The notes: generated by a model from the letters alone, not told the origin. A stretch of DNA of 64,000 bases from Actinomyces radicidentis (GCF_001553565.1 NZ_CP014228.1:1-64000); one strand, 5' to 3'. Shown: positions 16,066 through 25,663, counted from the first letter of the stretch. Translations and numbers: made by a program.

Positions 16066-16821
16066 CTATGAGCGGGCCTCCGGGTGGAGGAGGACGGCCA
16101 CCAGTGATTCCTGCCACCAGGTGATCATGTCGTAGGCGAGGGCGAGCCCGCGCCGCCAGCGGGTGTCCTCGTCCTCGGTCTCCGGGGCGTCCTCGTAGGC
16201 GACGGCGTGGACGTCGTCGGCGTCCTGGGAGTCCTCGATGCCGAGGCGCTCGGCGAGGACGAGGCGGGCGTCGTTGAGGGCGCCGAGCCAGTGCCCCTCC
16301 TCACCGCGGCGCACGAGGACGGAGCCGGCCTCGCCGGTGGGCTCGAGGAGCTCGGCGACGACGCTCTCGAGCCGCTCGTGCTTGAGGGCGCGCAGGTGCC
16401 CGCGGGTCATGCCGGCGACCTCGACGGCGACGTCGGGGTCCTCCGAGGCGTCCGGCAGGAGCGCCTCGATGAGGGGGGCGAGGGCGGCGGGGGCGCCGTC
16501 GGCGATCGAGCGCCCCCCGGCGGGCCCGTCGACCTCGGGGTCAGGGGCTGTGAAGTCGAGGGAGGCGAGGACGGCCGCGTCCTCGGCGCTCTCCCCGTCG
16601 CGGACGACGGCGAGGGAGGGCCGTGCCGCGCCGTGCTCCCCGGCACCGTCCTCACCGGCGGACGCGCGGCGGGAGCGCTCGGCGCGCGCGGCCCTGTCGG
16701 AGGACGTCTCGGCGGACGCGAGGACGCCTCCGACCTGGTCGAGCAGGCCGGCGATGAACTCGCGCTCCCAGGCCTCCAGCCGGGAGGCCCAGCCCTCGGG
16801 GACGGCGAGGAAGCCGCGCAT
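16066..16821 (-). CDS. DUF2017 family protein
   Basis: The 251-aa product starts at ATG 16821, overlapping the clpS stop (TGATG). The N-terminus [11 protein letters not shown] and the C-terminal [11 protein letters not shown] match the actinobacterial DUF2017 family, which nearly always sits beside clpS. A long acidic, low-complexity insert covers about residues 50-110. Function is unknown. The strict clpS neighbourhood suggests a link to Clp-dependent proteolysis, which is inference from context. It ends in TAG. Confidence 0.88.
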   Translation of the reverse strand: MRGFLAVPEGWASRLEAWEREFIAGLLDQVGGVLASAETSSDRAARAERSRRASAGEDGAGEHGAARPSLAVVRDGESAEDAAVLASLDFTAPDPEVDGPAGGRSIADGAPAALAPLIEALLPDASEDPDVAVEVAGMTRGHLRALKHERLESVVAELLEPTGEAGSVLVRRGEEGHWLGALNDARLVLAERLGIEDSQDADDVHAVAYEDAPETEDEDTRWRRGLALAYDMITWWQESLVAVLLHPEARS

Positions 16822-17141
16822 CAGGCGGCCGCGTCGGCCGCGTCCTCCGCGGCGACGGGCTCGATGGTGGCGCGCAGGCCGTAGGAGTGCATGGCGGTGA
16901 CGTCGACCTCCATGCGTTCGCGGGCACCGCGGGAGACGACGGCGCGGCCGGCCGTGTGCACCTGCATCATGCGGCGCTCGGCGAGGGGCAGCGGGTAGCC
17001 GAAGTAGCTGTGGAAGACCCACACGACGTAGTCCATGGTGTTGACCGGGTCGTCGTGGACGACGGTGCACCACTCCCGCGCGGGGTCGAGGCGCGCCTCC
17101 CGCTGGGTGACGGGCTCGGCGACGGGGGTCCGGGGAGACAT
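16821..17141 (-). CDS. clpS: ATP-dependent Clp protease adaptor ClpS
   Basis: The 106-aa product is an N-end-rule adaptor that hands substrates with bulky N-terminal residues to ClpAP/ClpCP. The family signature is visible as V-V-H-D-D-P-V-N-T-M-D-Y-V-V at about residues 27-40, followed by H-T-A-G-R-A-V-V-S-R-G and the substrate-side segment M-H-S-Y-G-L-R-A-T-I-E. A flexible tail precedes the core domain. It is translationally coupled to DUF2017 through a TGATG overlap. Confidence 0.95.
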   Translation of the reverse strand: MSPRTPVAEPVTQREARLDPAREWCTVVHDDPVNTMDYVVWVFHSYFGYPLPLAERRMMQVHTAGRAVVSRGARERMEVDVTAMHSYGLRATIEPVAAEDAADAAA

Positions 17142-17468
17142 GGGGCAAGGCTAGCGGCGCCCTTGCCGTCGACGGCGGACGGTGCGGTCCCCGCGGGTCA
17201 CAGGACGGCAACGGTGCCGTGACCTCGGCCTCGGCGGTGTTGGGGCCCCGGGTGCGTGGTCCTGCGCACACCAGCGCCTGCCCGGGGCTCGAGCGGCCCG
17301 GCCGGGAGGGCGGGCGACGGGACCGGCCGGCCGCCGCGACGCGCCATCAGCGCCACCGGCGCCGCTGGACCCCCAGCGACGCCGGCGCCACCGGGCGCCC
17401 GCCTCCGCACCAGCCGAACGGGCCCGCGCTCTCCCGCACACGGGCGTCCACACGCTAGGGTCACTGTC
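17142..17468. other. Divergent intergenic region between clpS and pncB
   Basis: The stretch is extremely GC-rich and must hold the promoters of both genes. I see no convincing boxes, repeats or RNA element. Confidence 0.4.
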
Positions 17469-18863
17469 ATGACAAGCCGCACGGCCCCCGCCCCGTCCGC
17501 CCCGTCACCGAGCACCGCCCTGCTCACCGACATGTACGAGCTCACGATGCTCCAGGGCGCCCTGCGCTCGGGCCGCGCCGAGCGGCGCAGCGTCTTCGAG
17601 CTCTTCGGCCGCTCCCTGCCGGCCTCGCGGCGCTTCGGCGTCGTCGCGGGCACGGCCCGACTCCTGGACGCGATCGAGGCCTTCACCTTCACGCCCGAGC
17701 AGATCGACTTCCTCCACCGCACCGGCGTCGTCGATGACACGACGCTCGACTACCTGCGCGACTACCGGTTCAGCGGAAACGTGCGCGGCTACGCCGAGGG
17801 CGAGTGCTACTTCTCCGGGTCCCCGCTCCTCACCGTCGAGGGCACCTTCGCCGAGGCCTGCATCCTGGAGACGGTAGCGCTGTCGATCTTCAACTACGAC
17901 TGCGCGGTCGCCTCGGCGGCCTCCCGCATGACGATCGCCGCGCACGGCCGCCCCTGCGCGGACTTCGGCGCCCGCCGCGCCGAGGAGCAGGCGGCCGTGG
18001 CCGCCGCGCGCGCCGCCGTCGTCGGTGGCTTCACCTCGACCTCGAACCTCGAGGCCGGGATGCGCTACGGCATCCCCACCGTGGGCACCTCCGCCCACTC
18101 CTTCACGCTCCTGCACGACACCGAGGCCGAGGCCTTCGCGGCGCAGGTCGCGTCACTCGGCCCGGGCACGACGATCCTCGTCGACACCTACAACATCGAG
18201 CGAGGCATCACCCGCGCCGTCCAGGCCGCGCGCGACGGCGGCGGCGAGCTCGGCGCCATCCGGCTCGACTCCGGAGACCTCGTCGCCGAGGCCTTCAAGG
18301 CCCGCGCCCAGCTCGACGCCCTCGGCGCCACCTCCACGAGGATCACGGTGACGAACGACCTCGACGAGTACGCCATCGCGGCGCTCGGTGCGGCGCCGGT
18401 CGACTCCTACGGCGTCGGCACGAAGCTCGTCACCGGCTCGGGGCGCCCGACGGCGGCCCTCGTCTACAAGCTCGTCGAGCGCGTCGACGACGACGGCGTC
18501 ATGCAGGAGGTCGCCAAGTTCTCCGAGGGCGGGAAGGCCACCGTCGGCGGCCGCAAGTGGGCCGGGCGCGTCCTGGACGCGGCGGGCACCGCCGTCGAGG
18601 AGCTCATCGTCTCCGCCCGCGAGGAGGGCGAGGCCCTCGCCGCGCTCGAGGCCGCCGGCGCCCGTCCGCTCCAGGTGGACCTCGTGCGGGGCGGCGAGAT
18701 CGTCGAGGAGCACCGCGGCCCGCAGGCCCTCAAGGAAGCCGCGGAGCGCCACCAGGTCTCGCGCGCCGAGCTCCCCTACGACGCGTGGCGCCTGTCCGAG
18801 GGCGAGCCGGCCGTCCCGACGCGCCACCTCGACCTCGACGGCCGCACGACCCTCCAGGGCTGA
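17469..18863 (+). CDS. pncB: Nicotinate phosphoribosyltransferase
   Basis: The 464-aa product joins nicotinate and PRPP to nicotinate mononucleotide, the entry step of NAD salvage. It starts at ATG 17469 (M-T-S-R-T-A-P). Motifs include L-T-D-M-Y-E-L-T-M-L near residue 19, the segment D-F-G-A-R-R-A-E-E near 163, G-T-S-A-H-S-F near 204, D-T-Y-N-I-E-R-G near 239, R-L-D-S-G-D-L near 263 and G-V-G-T-K-L-V-T-G near 317. Length is normal. In Mycobacterium the orthologue is also close to clpS. A strong hairpin lies downstream. Confidence 0.95.
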   Translation: MTSRTAPAPSAPSPSTALLTDMYELTMLQGALRSGRAERRSVFELFGRSLPASRRFGVVAGTARLLDAIEAFTFTPEQIDFLHRTGVVDDTTLDYLRDYRFSGNVRGYAEGECYFSGSPLLTVEGTFAEACILETVALSIFNYDCAVASAASRMTIAAHGRPCADFGARRAEEQAAVAAARAAVVGGFTSTSNLEAGMRYGIPTVGTSAHSFTLLHDTEAEAFAAQVASLGPGTTILVDTYNIERGITRAVQAARDGGGELGAIRLDSGDLVAEAFKARAQLDALGATSTRITVTNDLDEYAIAALGAAPVDSYGVGTKLVTGSGRPTAALVYKLVERVDDDGVMQEVAKFSEGGKATVGGRKWAGRVLDAAGTAVEELIVSAREEGEALAALEAAGARPLQVDLVRGGEIVEEHRGPQALKEAAERHQVSRAELPYDAWRLSEGEPAVPTRHLDLDGRTTLQG

Positions 18864-18920
18864 GGCCCCTCCGAGGGCGCGCCCCCGCTCGGGCGGCCCC
18901 CTCCCCGACACCGACGACGT

Positions 18921-18950
18921 CGCCCGGCTCCCCAGGTGGGGAGCCGGGCG
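18921..18950. terminator. Bidirectional terminator between pncB and the helicase gene
   Basis: CGCCCGGCTCCCC and GGGGAGCCGGGCG form a perfect 13-bp stem with a 4-nt loop in the convergent gap. Confidence 0.8.
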
Positions 18951-19040
18951 GCGTCGTGCTCGGTCGGCACCGGCTCAGGCACCGGCGGCCGTGGACGGTG
19001 CGGTGGTGGGTCCGGCGCTCTCCTCGCGTCGGAGAAACCT

Positions 19041-20858
19041 TCAGCGCTTGCCGACGAACCAGCGGCGCAGGGTCTGCACGCGCTTCTCGATCTCCTCGGT
19101 GGAGGCCTGGGCGACCTCGGGCCCGCCGCAGACGCGGCGCAGGTCGTTGTGGACGACGCCGTGCGGCTTGTTGGTCCGGCGGGCCCAGGCGGCGACGAGC
19201 TGGCTGAGCTCCTTGCGGGCGGCCTGGCGGCGGCGTGCGTCGTCGACGCCGGAGTTCGCCCGGCGCTGCTTGGCGGCTGCGGCCTCGCGCTTCTGGGAGG
19301 CGATCTGCTTGTCCTGGCGCTGGCGCAGGAGGGCGGTCACCTGCTCGGGCTCGAGCAGGCCCGGCAGTCCGAGGTACTCCTGCTCCTCGACGCTCCCGAC
19401 CATGGCGCCGGTGCCGAACTCGCCGCCGTCGAACAGGACGCGGTCGAACTCGGCGGTGGAGCCCATGGACTCGTAGCCGCCCAGGAGCTCGTCGGAGACC
19501 TTCTCCTCCTTGTTGGCCTGCTCGATGAGGCTGTCCTCGGCCCACCCGAAGACCTCGTCCTCGTTGGAGGCGGGGCGGCCGAGGACGTGGTCGCGGGCGA
19601 CCTCGAGCTCGTTCGCCAGGCCCAGGAGGGGCGTGACCGTGGGCAGGAAGACGCTGGCGGTCTCGCCGCGGGCGCGGGAGCGCACAAAGCGCCCGACGGC
19701 CTGGGCGAAGAACAGCGGGGTGGAGGTGCTCGTCGCGTAGACGCCGACGGCGAGGCGGGGAACGTCGACGCCCTCGGAGACCATGCGCACGGCCACCATC
19801 CAGCGGTCGGTCGACTCGGAGAAGGTCTCGATGCGGCTGGAGGCGCCCGAGTCGTCGGACAGGACGACGGTGGGCGACTCGCCGGTGATGGCTCGCAGCT
19901 GCTTGGCGTAGGCGCGGGCCCTGGTCTGGTCGGTGGCGATGACGAGGCCGCCGGCGTCGGGGACCTGGCGGCGGACCTCGGTGAGGCGCTGGTCGGCGGC
20001 GGCGAGGACGGCGGGGATCCACTCCCCCGTCGGGTCCAGCGCGGTGCGCCAGGCCTGGGCCTCGAGGTCCTTGGTGAGGGGCTCTCCGAGGCGGGCGGCG
20101 ATCTCGTCACCGGCCTTGGTGCGCCAGCGCATCTCGCCGGAGTAGGTCATGAACATGACGGGGCGGACGACGCCGTCGCGCAGCGCGTCGGAGTAGCCGT
20201 AGGAGTAGTCGGCCTTGGAGCGCTTGATGCCGCCGGTCTCCTCCGCGTAGCGGACGAAGGGGATGGGCGAGGCGTCCGAGCGGAAGGGCGTGCCGGTGAG
20301 GGCGAGGCGGCGGCGCGCGGGCGTGAAGGCCTCGCGGATGGCGTCGCCCCAGGAGAGGGCGTCGCCGCCGTGGTGGATCTCGTCGAGGATGACGAGGGTG
20401 CGGGTGCGGTCGGTGCGGGCCCGGTGGAGGTTCGGGTTGGCGGCGACCTGCGCGTAGGTGAGGGCGACGCCGTCGAAGCGGGTGCCGAGCGCCCCCTGGC
20501 TGTTGGTGTAGCTGGGGTCGATGTGGATGCCGACTCGGGCGGCGGCCTCGGCCCACTGGTACTTGAGGTGCTCGGTGGGGCAGACGATCGTCACCTTGTG
20601 GACCTCGCCGGCGGAGAGGAGCTCGGTGGCGACGCGCAGGGCGAAGGTCGTCTTGCCGGCCCCGGGGGTGGCGACGGCGAGGAAGTCCTGCGGCCTCTCG
20701 GCCAGGTACTTCTCGAGGGCGGCGGCCTGCCAGGCGCGCAGCGGGCGCGACGTGCCCCAGGCGGCACGCTGCGGGTACGCCGGGGAGAGGTTCTCCGCGG
20801 CGAAGATGGAGGGCTGGTGCGGGTTGCTGGACGCCTGGGAGCCTCGTGCGGGGCTCAC
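19041..20858 (-). CDS. DEAD/DEAH-box superfamily 2 helicase
   Basis: The 605-aa product starts at a GTG that overlaps the stop of the DUF3039 gene (GTGA). Helicase motifs in order: R-A-W-Q-A-A-A-L near residue 40, Walker A A-T-P-G-A-G-K-T-T near 63, I-V-C-P-T-E-H-L (Ia), L-D-E-I-H-H (motif II, DExH type), A-L-T-G-T-P-F-R-S-D (III), and in the second half V-S-E-G-V-D-V-P-R and Q-A-V-G-R-F-V-R (V/VI). The C-terminal third is actinobacteria-specific, with a basic coiled region. The pairing with DUF3039 is conserved in actinobacteria, but the process it serves is not established. Confidence 0.9.
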   Translation of the reverse strand: MSPARGSQASSNPHQPSIFAAENLSPAYPQRAAWGTSRPLRAWQAAALEKYLAERPQDFLAVATPGAGKTTFALRVATELLSAGEVHKVTIVCPTEHLKYQWAEAAARVGIHIDPSYTNSQGALGTRFDGVALTYAQVAANPNLHRARTDRTRTLVILDEIHHGGDALSWGDAIREAFTPARRRLALTGTPFRSDASPIPFVRYAEETGGIKRSKADYSYGYSDALRDGVVRPVMFMTYSGEMRWRTKAGDEIAARLGEPLTKDLEAQAWRTALDPTGEWIPAVLAAADQRLTEVRRQVPDAGGLVIATDQTRARAYAKQLRAITGESPTVVLSDDSGASSRIETFSESTDRWMVAVRMVSEGVDVPRLAVGVYATSTSTPLFFAQAVGRFVRSRARGETASVFLPTVTPLLGLANELEVARDHVLGRPASNEDEVFGWAEDSLIEQANKEEKVSDELLGGYESMGSTAEFDRVLFDGGEFGTGAMVGSVEEQEYLGLPGLLEPEQVTALLRQRQDKQIASQKREAAAAKQRRANSGVDDARRRQAARKELSQLVAAWARRTNKPHGVVHNDLRRVCGGPEVAQASTEEIEKRVQTLRRWFVGKR

Positions 20859-21244
20859 TGACCGCCTCGGCCGAAGGGGAAGCGGGGGCGGCGCGGGCCC
20901 TTGCCGCCGTTACCACCGCCGGGCTGCATGTCGTTGTAGATCTGCTTGCAGGTGGGGCAGACCGGGTACTTCGACGGGTCGCGCCCGGGGGTCCAGACCT
21001 TGCCGCACAGGGCGACGACAGGGCGTCCGGTGGCCGCGGCGGCGGCGATCTTGTCCTTGCGGACGTAGTGGGCGAAGCGGTCGGCGTCGCCGTCGTCGGT
21101 GGACTGCAGCTCCTCGCGCTCGAGGACCGCGGTGCCGGTGGAGGCGCCCGTGGCCGGGTCCGAGAGCGGGCTGCCCGGCTCGCTCGGGCCGCCGGGGGTG
21201 CCGGGGTCGGCGCTGTCCTGTGGCTGCTCGAGGGGATCGCTCAT
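20855..21244 (-). CDS. DUF3039 family zinc-ribbon-like protein
   Basis: The 129-aa product starts M-S-D-P-L-E-Q-P-Q-D. Its conserved core is D-G-D-A-D-R-F-A-H-Y-V-R-K-D-K-I near residues 52-67 and C-G-K-V-W-T-P followed by P-V-C-P-T-C-K-Q-I-Y. The three cysteines plus a histidine may bind zinc. DUF3039 proteins are small and of unknown function. Overlap with the helicase start implies co-translation and a shared role. Confidence 0.85.
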   Translation of the reverse strand: MSDPLEQPQDSADPGTPGGPSEPGSPLSDPATGASTGTAVLEREELQSTDDGDADRFAHYVRKDKIAAAAATGRPVVALCGKVWTPGRDPSKYPVCPTCKQIYNDMQPGGGNGGKGPRRPRFPFGRGGQ

Positions 21245-21354
21245 GGGCGCCAGTGTAGGTCCCGGCGCGGGCGACTCCCCGGGCGGCCCCTGTGGTGAAT
21301 CTCGCCGGGCGCGCTGGACGACGGCGGGGCCGTCGGAGCCGGGCGCCGGGCGGG

Positions 21355-22104
21355 TCAGCGGCTTCGCAGGCTGCTCGCGGCGGCGGGGTCCAGGAGGACG
21401 AGGACGTCGTCGTGCCGCTGGAGGACGCTGGCCGGCAGGTCCGGGGTCAGGGGGCCGTCGACCATGGCGGCGACGGCGTCGGCCTTGCCCTCGCCGGTGG
21501 CGATGAGGACGAGGCGGCGGGCCTCCAGGATGGTGGCGAGGCCCTGGGTGAGGCAGCGGGTGGGGACGGCGTCGAGGTCGCCGTCGAAGAAGCGGGCGTT
21601 GTCCCGGCGGGTGGACTCGGCGAGGACGCCGACGTGGGTGCGCGAGTCGAGCGGGCCCCCGGGCTCGTTGAAGCCGATGTGGCCGTCGGAGCCGATGCCG
21701 AGGATCTGGAGGTCGCAGTAGCCGGCGGCGGCCATGGCGTCCTCGTAGCGGCGGCACGCCTCCTCGAGCGCGGCGTCGTCGGCGCCGGCGGGGGCCTCGG
21801 GACCGTGGAGGCTCGCCGCCGGCAGGTCCGTGACGGCGCGCAGGTGGCGCTCCATGAAGGCGTGGTAGCGCTCGGGGTGCCCGTCGGGCAGTCCGACGTA
21901 CTCGTCGAGCATGAAGGCGATGGAGCGCGCGAGGCTGAGGCGGTCCTCGGAGCAGCGGCGGGAGAGCTCGGCGTACAGGGGCAGGGGGCTGGATCCGGTG
22001 GCCGTGCCGAGGACGGCGTCGGGGCGCTCGGCGAGGAGGGCCTCGACGGCGTCGGCGGCGCGCCGGGCGATGGTCTCGGGGGTGTCGAGGACGACGATCT
22101 CCAT
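21355..22104 (-). CDS. nagB: Glucosamine-6-phosphate deaminase
   Basis: The 249-aa product converts glucosamine-6-phosphate to fructose-6-phosphate and ammonia, the last step of amino-sugar and sialic-acid catabolism. Motifs: L-G-T-A-T-G-S-S-P-L-P-L-Y near residue 32, F-M-L-D-E-Y-V-G-L-P near 68, and I-L-G-I-G-S-D-G-H-I-G-F-N-E-P-G near 132. It starts at ATG 22104. It is unlinked to, but only 4 kb from, the nanE-nanK-nanA genes. No nagA is visible in this window. Confidence 0.93.
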   Translation of the reverse strand: MEIVVLDTPETIARRAADAVEALLAERPDAVLGTATGSSPLPLYAELSRRCSEDRLSLARSIAFMLDEYVGLPDGHPERYHAFMERHLRAVTDLPAASLHGPEAPAGADDAALEEACRRYEDAMAAAGYCDLQILGIGSDGHIGFNEPGGPLDSRTHVGVLAESTRRDNARFFDGDLDAVPTRCLTQGLATILEARRLVLIATGEGKADAVAAMVDGPLTPDLPASVLQRHDDVLVLLDPAAASSLRSR

Positions 22105-22184
22105 GGTGGGCCTCCTGGTGGCGGGTCCCGCTCGAGCGGGTCGCACCGAACTTAGGCGGCCCACCACCTCTCGTGCAATTTTCT

Positions 22185-22215
22185 GCGCCCAGTGAGTGGT
22201 ATACGAGCAGATTAC
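22185..22215. promoter_or_regulatory. Possible GntR-type half-site upstream of nagB
   Basis: TGGTATACGA at 22197-22206 carries the TGGT half of the DasR/NagR-type operator, but the second half is poor. The local AT-rich stretch would suit a promoter. The assignment is weak. Confidence 0.25.
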
Positions 22216-22275
22216 ATCATCATGATCAATCAGAGCGCTTCTGTGCGACATTCACCCACCTTCCGTCACATCCGC

Positions 22276-24012
22276 CTACGGGGCGTCCTCATGACCGGGC
22301 CAGGTGCGGATCGTGGCGAGCACGCGCACGCCCCGGGCGTCGAGGAGGCGCCCGCCCTGCACGACGCCGAGGGCGCCCAGGGCGGCACCCCAGACGAGGC
22401 CGCCGACCAGCAGCGCCCACCCCCAGGACCAGGACCCGGCGAGGGCGATGACGATGAGGCCGGCGAGCGCCGGACCCGCGGCCACCACGACGGCGAGGAG
22501 GCCGATCATCTGGAGGAAGGCCGCGACGAAGACGCCGCCGGAGCTGCGCGAGCGCAGCGGGCTCTCGCCGGGCGGGTTCGTCTCGTAGGGCATGAGGACG
22601 CTCATGACGCTGGACCACGCGGTGCCCGCCCCGAGCAGCGCCGCGATGAGGCCGAGCACGGCCGGCAGGGCGTACCACGAGCCCGACCACGCCGCACCCA
22701 CCAGTCCGACGACGAGGACGAGAGGGACCTGCCAGACGAGCGCGGCGGCGACGCGTCCGAGGCGGTCGTCGCGGCCCCGCAGGCCCGCCAACACGTGGGT
22801 CCACAGAGCCGTGGAGTCCATCCCGAGGTCATCGTGGAGGACCCACCCCGCGACGAGGGCGATGAGGGGCACCGCGACGAGCACGACCCCGCCCACCCCT
22901 CCAGGCCCGCCGCCCAGGCCGACGGACACGGAGGCGTCCGCGTCCGTCACCTCGCTCGAGGCGTAGCCGGTCGCCGTGGAGACCGCGATGACGAGGGCGA
23001 CGGCGACGAGGCTGAGCGCCTGGGTGAGGTAGCGGGGATCGGTGCGCCAGTAGCGCAGGCAGCGGGCGGCGACGGCGGCCGCGGGCGAGGGCAGGAGGCG
23101 CGAGAGGCGCCGGTGCCACGGCAGCACCGCGCGCTCCACCGCGCTCCCCCGGCCCGCCGCTGCGTCGTCGGCGGAGGGGGCCGCGTAGGCCCGGGCGCCA
23201 CCGGTCGCCCGGGCCGGCCCCGTCATGACCCGGGCGACGACGCGCTCCCACACGGGCAGCAGCACGGCCGGCAGGGCGAGAGCGCCGAGGGCGAGGAGCG
23301 CGGCGGCCACGGGCCGTCCGAGGGCGAGGTAGCCGGGCGCGGCGAGCGCCCACCCGAAGGGAGTGAGGCCGGCGACGCGGCCCGCGGCGGCGAGGCGGGC
23401 GCCGTCGAGCCCTCCCGAGCCGGCCGCGGTCGACACGAGGCTCGGGAGCGCGGCGCAGGCGAGGACGAGGACGGCGCCGATGACGGCGACGCCGTCGCGT
23501 CCCCGCCTCGAGCCGGACAGGCCCGCCCCGATGACGAGGACGCGGCTGAGCAGGACGCAGGTCGCCAGGGCCGCAGGCGCCATGAGCACCGCGAGGAGCG
23601 CCGGCCCCGGCTGTCCGGCGAGGCCCCACGTGAGGAGGGGCAGGAGCATCCCGAGCCCGGTGAGGATCCCGGGCAGGCCCGCGCCGGCTCCGACGGCCAG
23701 CGCCCGGGCGAGGCGGCGCGAGGGCGCCGTCCAGGCGGCCATGGCGCGCGGGTCCAGGGTGGAGTCGAGACCGGTGAGGAGCAGCGGCAGGAGCGTCCAG
23801 CCGAGCACGGTGAGGGCGCCGGTCGCGGCGAGCACGGGGGCGATGACCTCGAGCGACGCTCGTCCGCCGAGCGTCGCGGCGCCGGAGACGAGGCCCGCGA
23901 GGAACGCGGCGCCGTAAAGACCGCCGAGGACGGCGGCGATGATCATCCACGGGCTGCGGGTGACGGCGTTGACGGTGAGGCGCCACCTCAGTCGGACGAG
24001 GGTCGCAACCAC
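22276..24012 (-). CDS. ABC-2-type transporter permease, large polytopic protein
   Basis: The 578-aa product starts at GTG 24012 inside the ATPase gene (25-bp overlap). It begins V-V-V-A-T-L-V-R-L-R-W-R-L-T-V-N-A and has about twelve hydrophobic segments in two similar halves, with a cytoplasmic loop in the middle holding R-R-L-S-R-L-L-P-S. It should form the membrane part of an ABC exporter with the ATPase encoded just upstream. The substrate is unknown. It ends in TAG. Confidence 0.85.
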   Translation of the reverse strand: MVATLVRLRWRLTVNAVTRSPWMIIAAVLGGLYGAAFLAGLVSGAATLGGRASLEVIAPVLAATGALTVLGWTLLPLLLTGLDSTLDPRAMAAWTAPSRRLARALAVGAGAGLPGILTGLGMLLPLLTWGLAGQPGPALLAVLMAPAALATCVLLSRVLVIGAGLSGSRRGRDGVAVIGAVLVLACAALPSLVSTAAGSGGLDGARLAAAGRVAGLTPFGWALAAPGYLALGRPVAAALLALGALALPAVLLPVWERVVARVMTGPARATGGARAYAAPSADDAAAGRGSAVERAVLPWHRRLSRLLPSPAAAVAARCLRYWRTDPRYLTQALSLVAVALVIAVSTATGYASSEVTDADASVSVGLGGGPGGVGGVVLVAVPLIALVAGWVLHDDLGMDSTALWTHVLAGLRGRDDRLGRVAAALVWQVPLVLVVGLVGAAWSGSWYALPAVLGLIAALLGAGTAWSSVMSVLMPYETNPPGESPLRSRSSGGVFVAAFLQMIGLLAVVVAAGPALAGLIVIALAGSWSWGWALLVGGLVWGAALGALGVVQGGRLLDARGVRVLATIRTWPGHEDAP

Positions 24013-24824
24013 GACAGGTCCTCCCTCGTCGTCGGGGCGCCCACGAGCTGGGCGAAGCGGTCCTCCAGGTCGCCGCCGTCGGCCACCTGCGCCGTCGTGC
24101 CGGCGGCCACGACGATCCCGCGGTCGATGATGGCGACGTGGCTGCAGAAGCGCTGCACGGTGGCCATGACGTGGCTCGAGATGATGACGGTGCCGCCGGC
24201 GGCGGCGAAGTCGTGCAGGATGCCCTGGATCGTCTGGGCGGAGACGGGGTCGACGGCCTCGAAGGGCTCGTCGAGGACGAGGACGCTCGGCGAGTGGACG
24301 AGGGCGCAGGCGAGGTGGACCTTCTTGCGCATGCCGGCGGAGTAGTCGGCGACGAGGGTCGTGCCGGCGTCCCACAGTCCCAGGACGTGGAGGAGCTGGG
24401 TGGCGCGCGGGATGACGGTCTCGCGGCCGAGGCCGCGCAGGAGCCCGGAGTAGGTGACGAGGTCGAGCCCGCTGAGGCGGTCGAAGGTGCGCAGGCCGTC
24501 GGGCAGGACGCCGAGGAGGGCCTTGGCCCGGCCCGGGTCGCGCCACACGTCGACGCCGTGGACGAGGGCCGTGCCGGCGTCGGGGACGAGGAGGCCGGTC
24601 GCCATGGACAGGGTCGTCGTCTTCCCGGCGCCGTTGGGTCCGACGACGCCGTAGACGGCGCCGGTGGGGACGGCGAGGCTGAGGTTGTCGACGGCGACCT
24701 TCTGACCGAAGGCCTTGCACAGGTGGGTGAGGAGGAGGGCCGGGGCACCGGCCGGTCCGGTGGGCGCGCCGGGGCCGGTGGTTCCCGGGGCGACGGCGTC
24801 AGGGCGGGGAGGGATCTCGCTCAT
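23988..24824 (-). CDS. ABC transporter ATP-binding protein
   Basis: The 278-aa product has Walker A G-P-N-G-A-G-K-T-T-T near residue 61, a variant signature Y-S-A-G-M-R-K-K-V in place of LSGGQ, Walker B V-L-V-L-D-E-P-F-E, and the switch S-S-H-V-M. The M-R-K-K-V signature is usual in ABC-2-type exporters of drugs, antimicrobials or sodium. It forms an operon with the permease encoded downstream. Its N-terminus is a Pro/Gly/Ala-rich tail of about 28 residues. Confidence 0.9.
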   Translation of the reverse strand: MSEIPPRPDAVAPGTTGPGAPTGPAGAPALLLTHLCKAFGQKVAVDNLSLAVPTGAVYGVVGPNGAGKTTTLSMATGLLVPDAGTALVHGVDVWRDPGRAKALLGVLPDGLRTFDRLSGLDLVTYSGLLRGLGRETVIPRATQLLHVLGLWDAGTTLVADYSAGMRKKVHLACALVHSPSVLVLDEPFEAVDPVSAQTIQGILHDFAAAGGTVIISSHVMATVQRFCSHVAIIDRGIVVAAGTTAQVADGGDLEDRFAQLVGAPTTREDLSWLRPSSD

Positions 24825-24934
24825 GCCGCGACACTATGAGCCGGATCACGGCGCCGCCTCCTCCCCGGGGACGAGTGCGGGACGCCCGCGGGTCGGGCCG
24901 CGGACGGAGTCCCGAGCGCCGGCAGACGCGCGCC

Positions 24935-25588
24935 TCAGGCCCGGGCGCTCGGAGCCGCCCCGGCGCCGGCTCCGCCGTCGGCATCGTCGTCCTCCTCGCC
25001 CTCGGCGGCCTCCCAGACCTCCCAGGCGGCGTGGAGGCCGAGCAGGATCATGAGGGCGCCGGCGACGCCGTCGGGCAGGACGGAGCCGGTGACGGCGGTG
25101 AGCGCGCCGACGACGATGACGAGGACGTTGATGAGGACGTCGTTGCGGGCGGCGTACCAGGCGGCCTGGGTGAGGGAGCCGCCGTGGGAGCGCACGCGCA
25201 CGAGCGCGAGGGCGCAGCCGAGGTTGACGAGGGCGGCGCCGGCGGCGGTGAGCGTGAGGGCGCCCGCGGCCGGGGCGACGGGGTCGCCGAGCTTGCCGAG
25301 GAGCTCCCAGCCCGCGACGGCGGCGGGGACGAGGACGATGACCGCGAGGGCGCGCCCGGTGGCGCGTCGGCGCTGCGCGCTCCAGCCCAGGGCGAGGGCC
25401 ACGAGGAGGTTGATCGCGGCGTCCTCGCCGAAGTCGGCGGCGTCGGCGAGGAGGGAGACGGAGCCGATGCGCAGGCCGACGGCGGCCTCGAGGAGGCCGT
25501 AGAGGAGGTTGGCGGCGGCGACGGCGAGGACGACGCGGCGCAGGGAGGCGACGGGACGCCCCGGGGCGGGGACGGAGGGGGTGGTCAC
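24935..25588 (-). CDS. Cation diffusion facilitator (CDF)-type transporter
   Basis: The 217-aa product has five to six membrane segments. The family site in membrane segment 2 appears as L-L-A-D-A-A-D-F-G-E-D-A near residue 45, where the usual H-S-x-x-D becomes D-F-x-x-D. The second metal site in segment 5 appears as A-R-N-D-V-L-I-N-V-L near 147, where H-D becomes N-D. Loss of the histidines suggests altered metal specificity, as in manganese or iron types. There is no C-terminal cytoplasmic metal domain, only an acidic tail, so it is shorter than typical CDF proteins. Confidence 0.75.
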   Translation of the reverse strand: MTTPSVPAPGRPVASLRRVVLAVAAANLLYGLLEAAVGLRIGSVSLLADAADFGEDAAINLLVALALGWSAQRRRATGRALAVIVLVPAAVAGWELLGKLGDPVAPAAGALTLTAAGAALVNLGCALALVRVRSHGGSLTQAAWYAARNDVLINVLVIVVGALTAVTGSVLPDGVAGALMILLGLHAAWEVWEAAEGEEDDDADGGAGAGAAPSARA

Positions 25589-25623
25589 GGGCCCGATGCT
25601 GCCGCGCGGTGGGCGGGGAACGG

Positions 25624-25663
25624 CACGAGGCGCGCCGTCCCGGGTGGGACGGCGCGCCTCGTG
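25624..25663 (-). terminator. Terminator downstream of hup
   Basis: CACGAGGCGCGCCGTCCC and GGGACGGCGCGCCTCGTG form a perfect 18-bp stem around GGGT, between the HU gene and the CDF gene. Confidence 0.85.

Noticed and set aside
21292-22155. Long plus-strand frame opposite nagB, and similar long opposite-strand frames throughout
   Set aside because: They mirror real genes in a very GC-rich sequence, where opposite frames lack stops. Their translations are low-complexity Gly/Arg/Ala or Asp/Glu/Gly strings.
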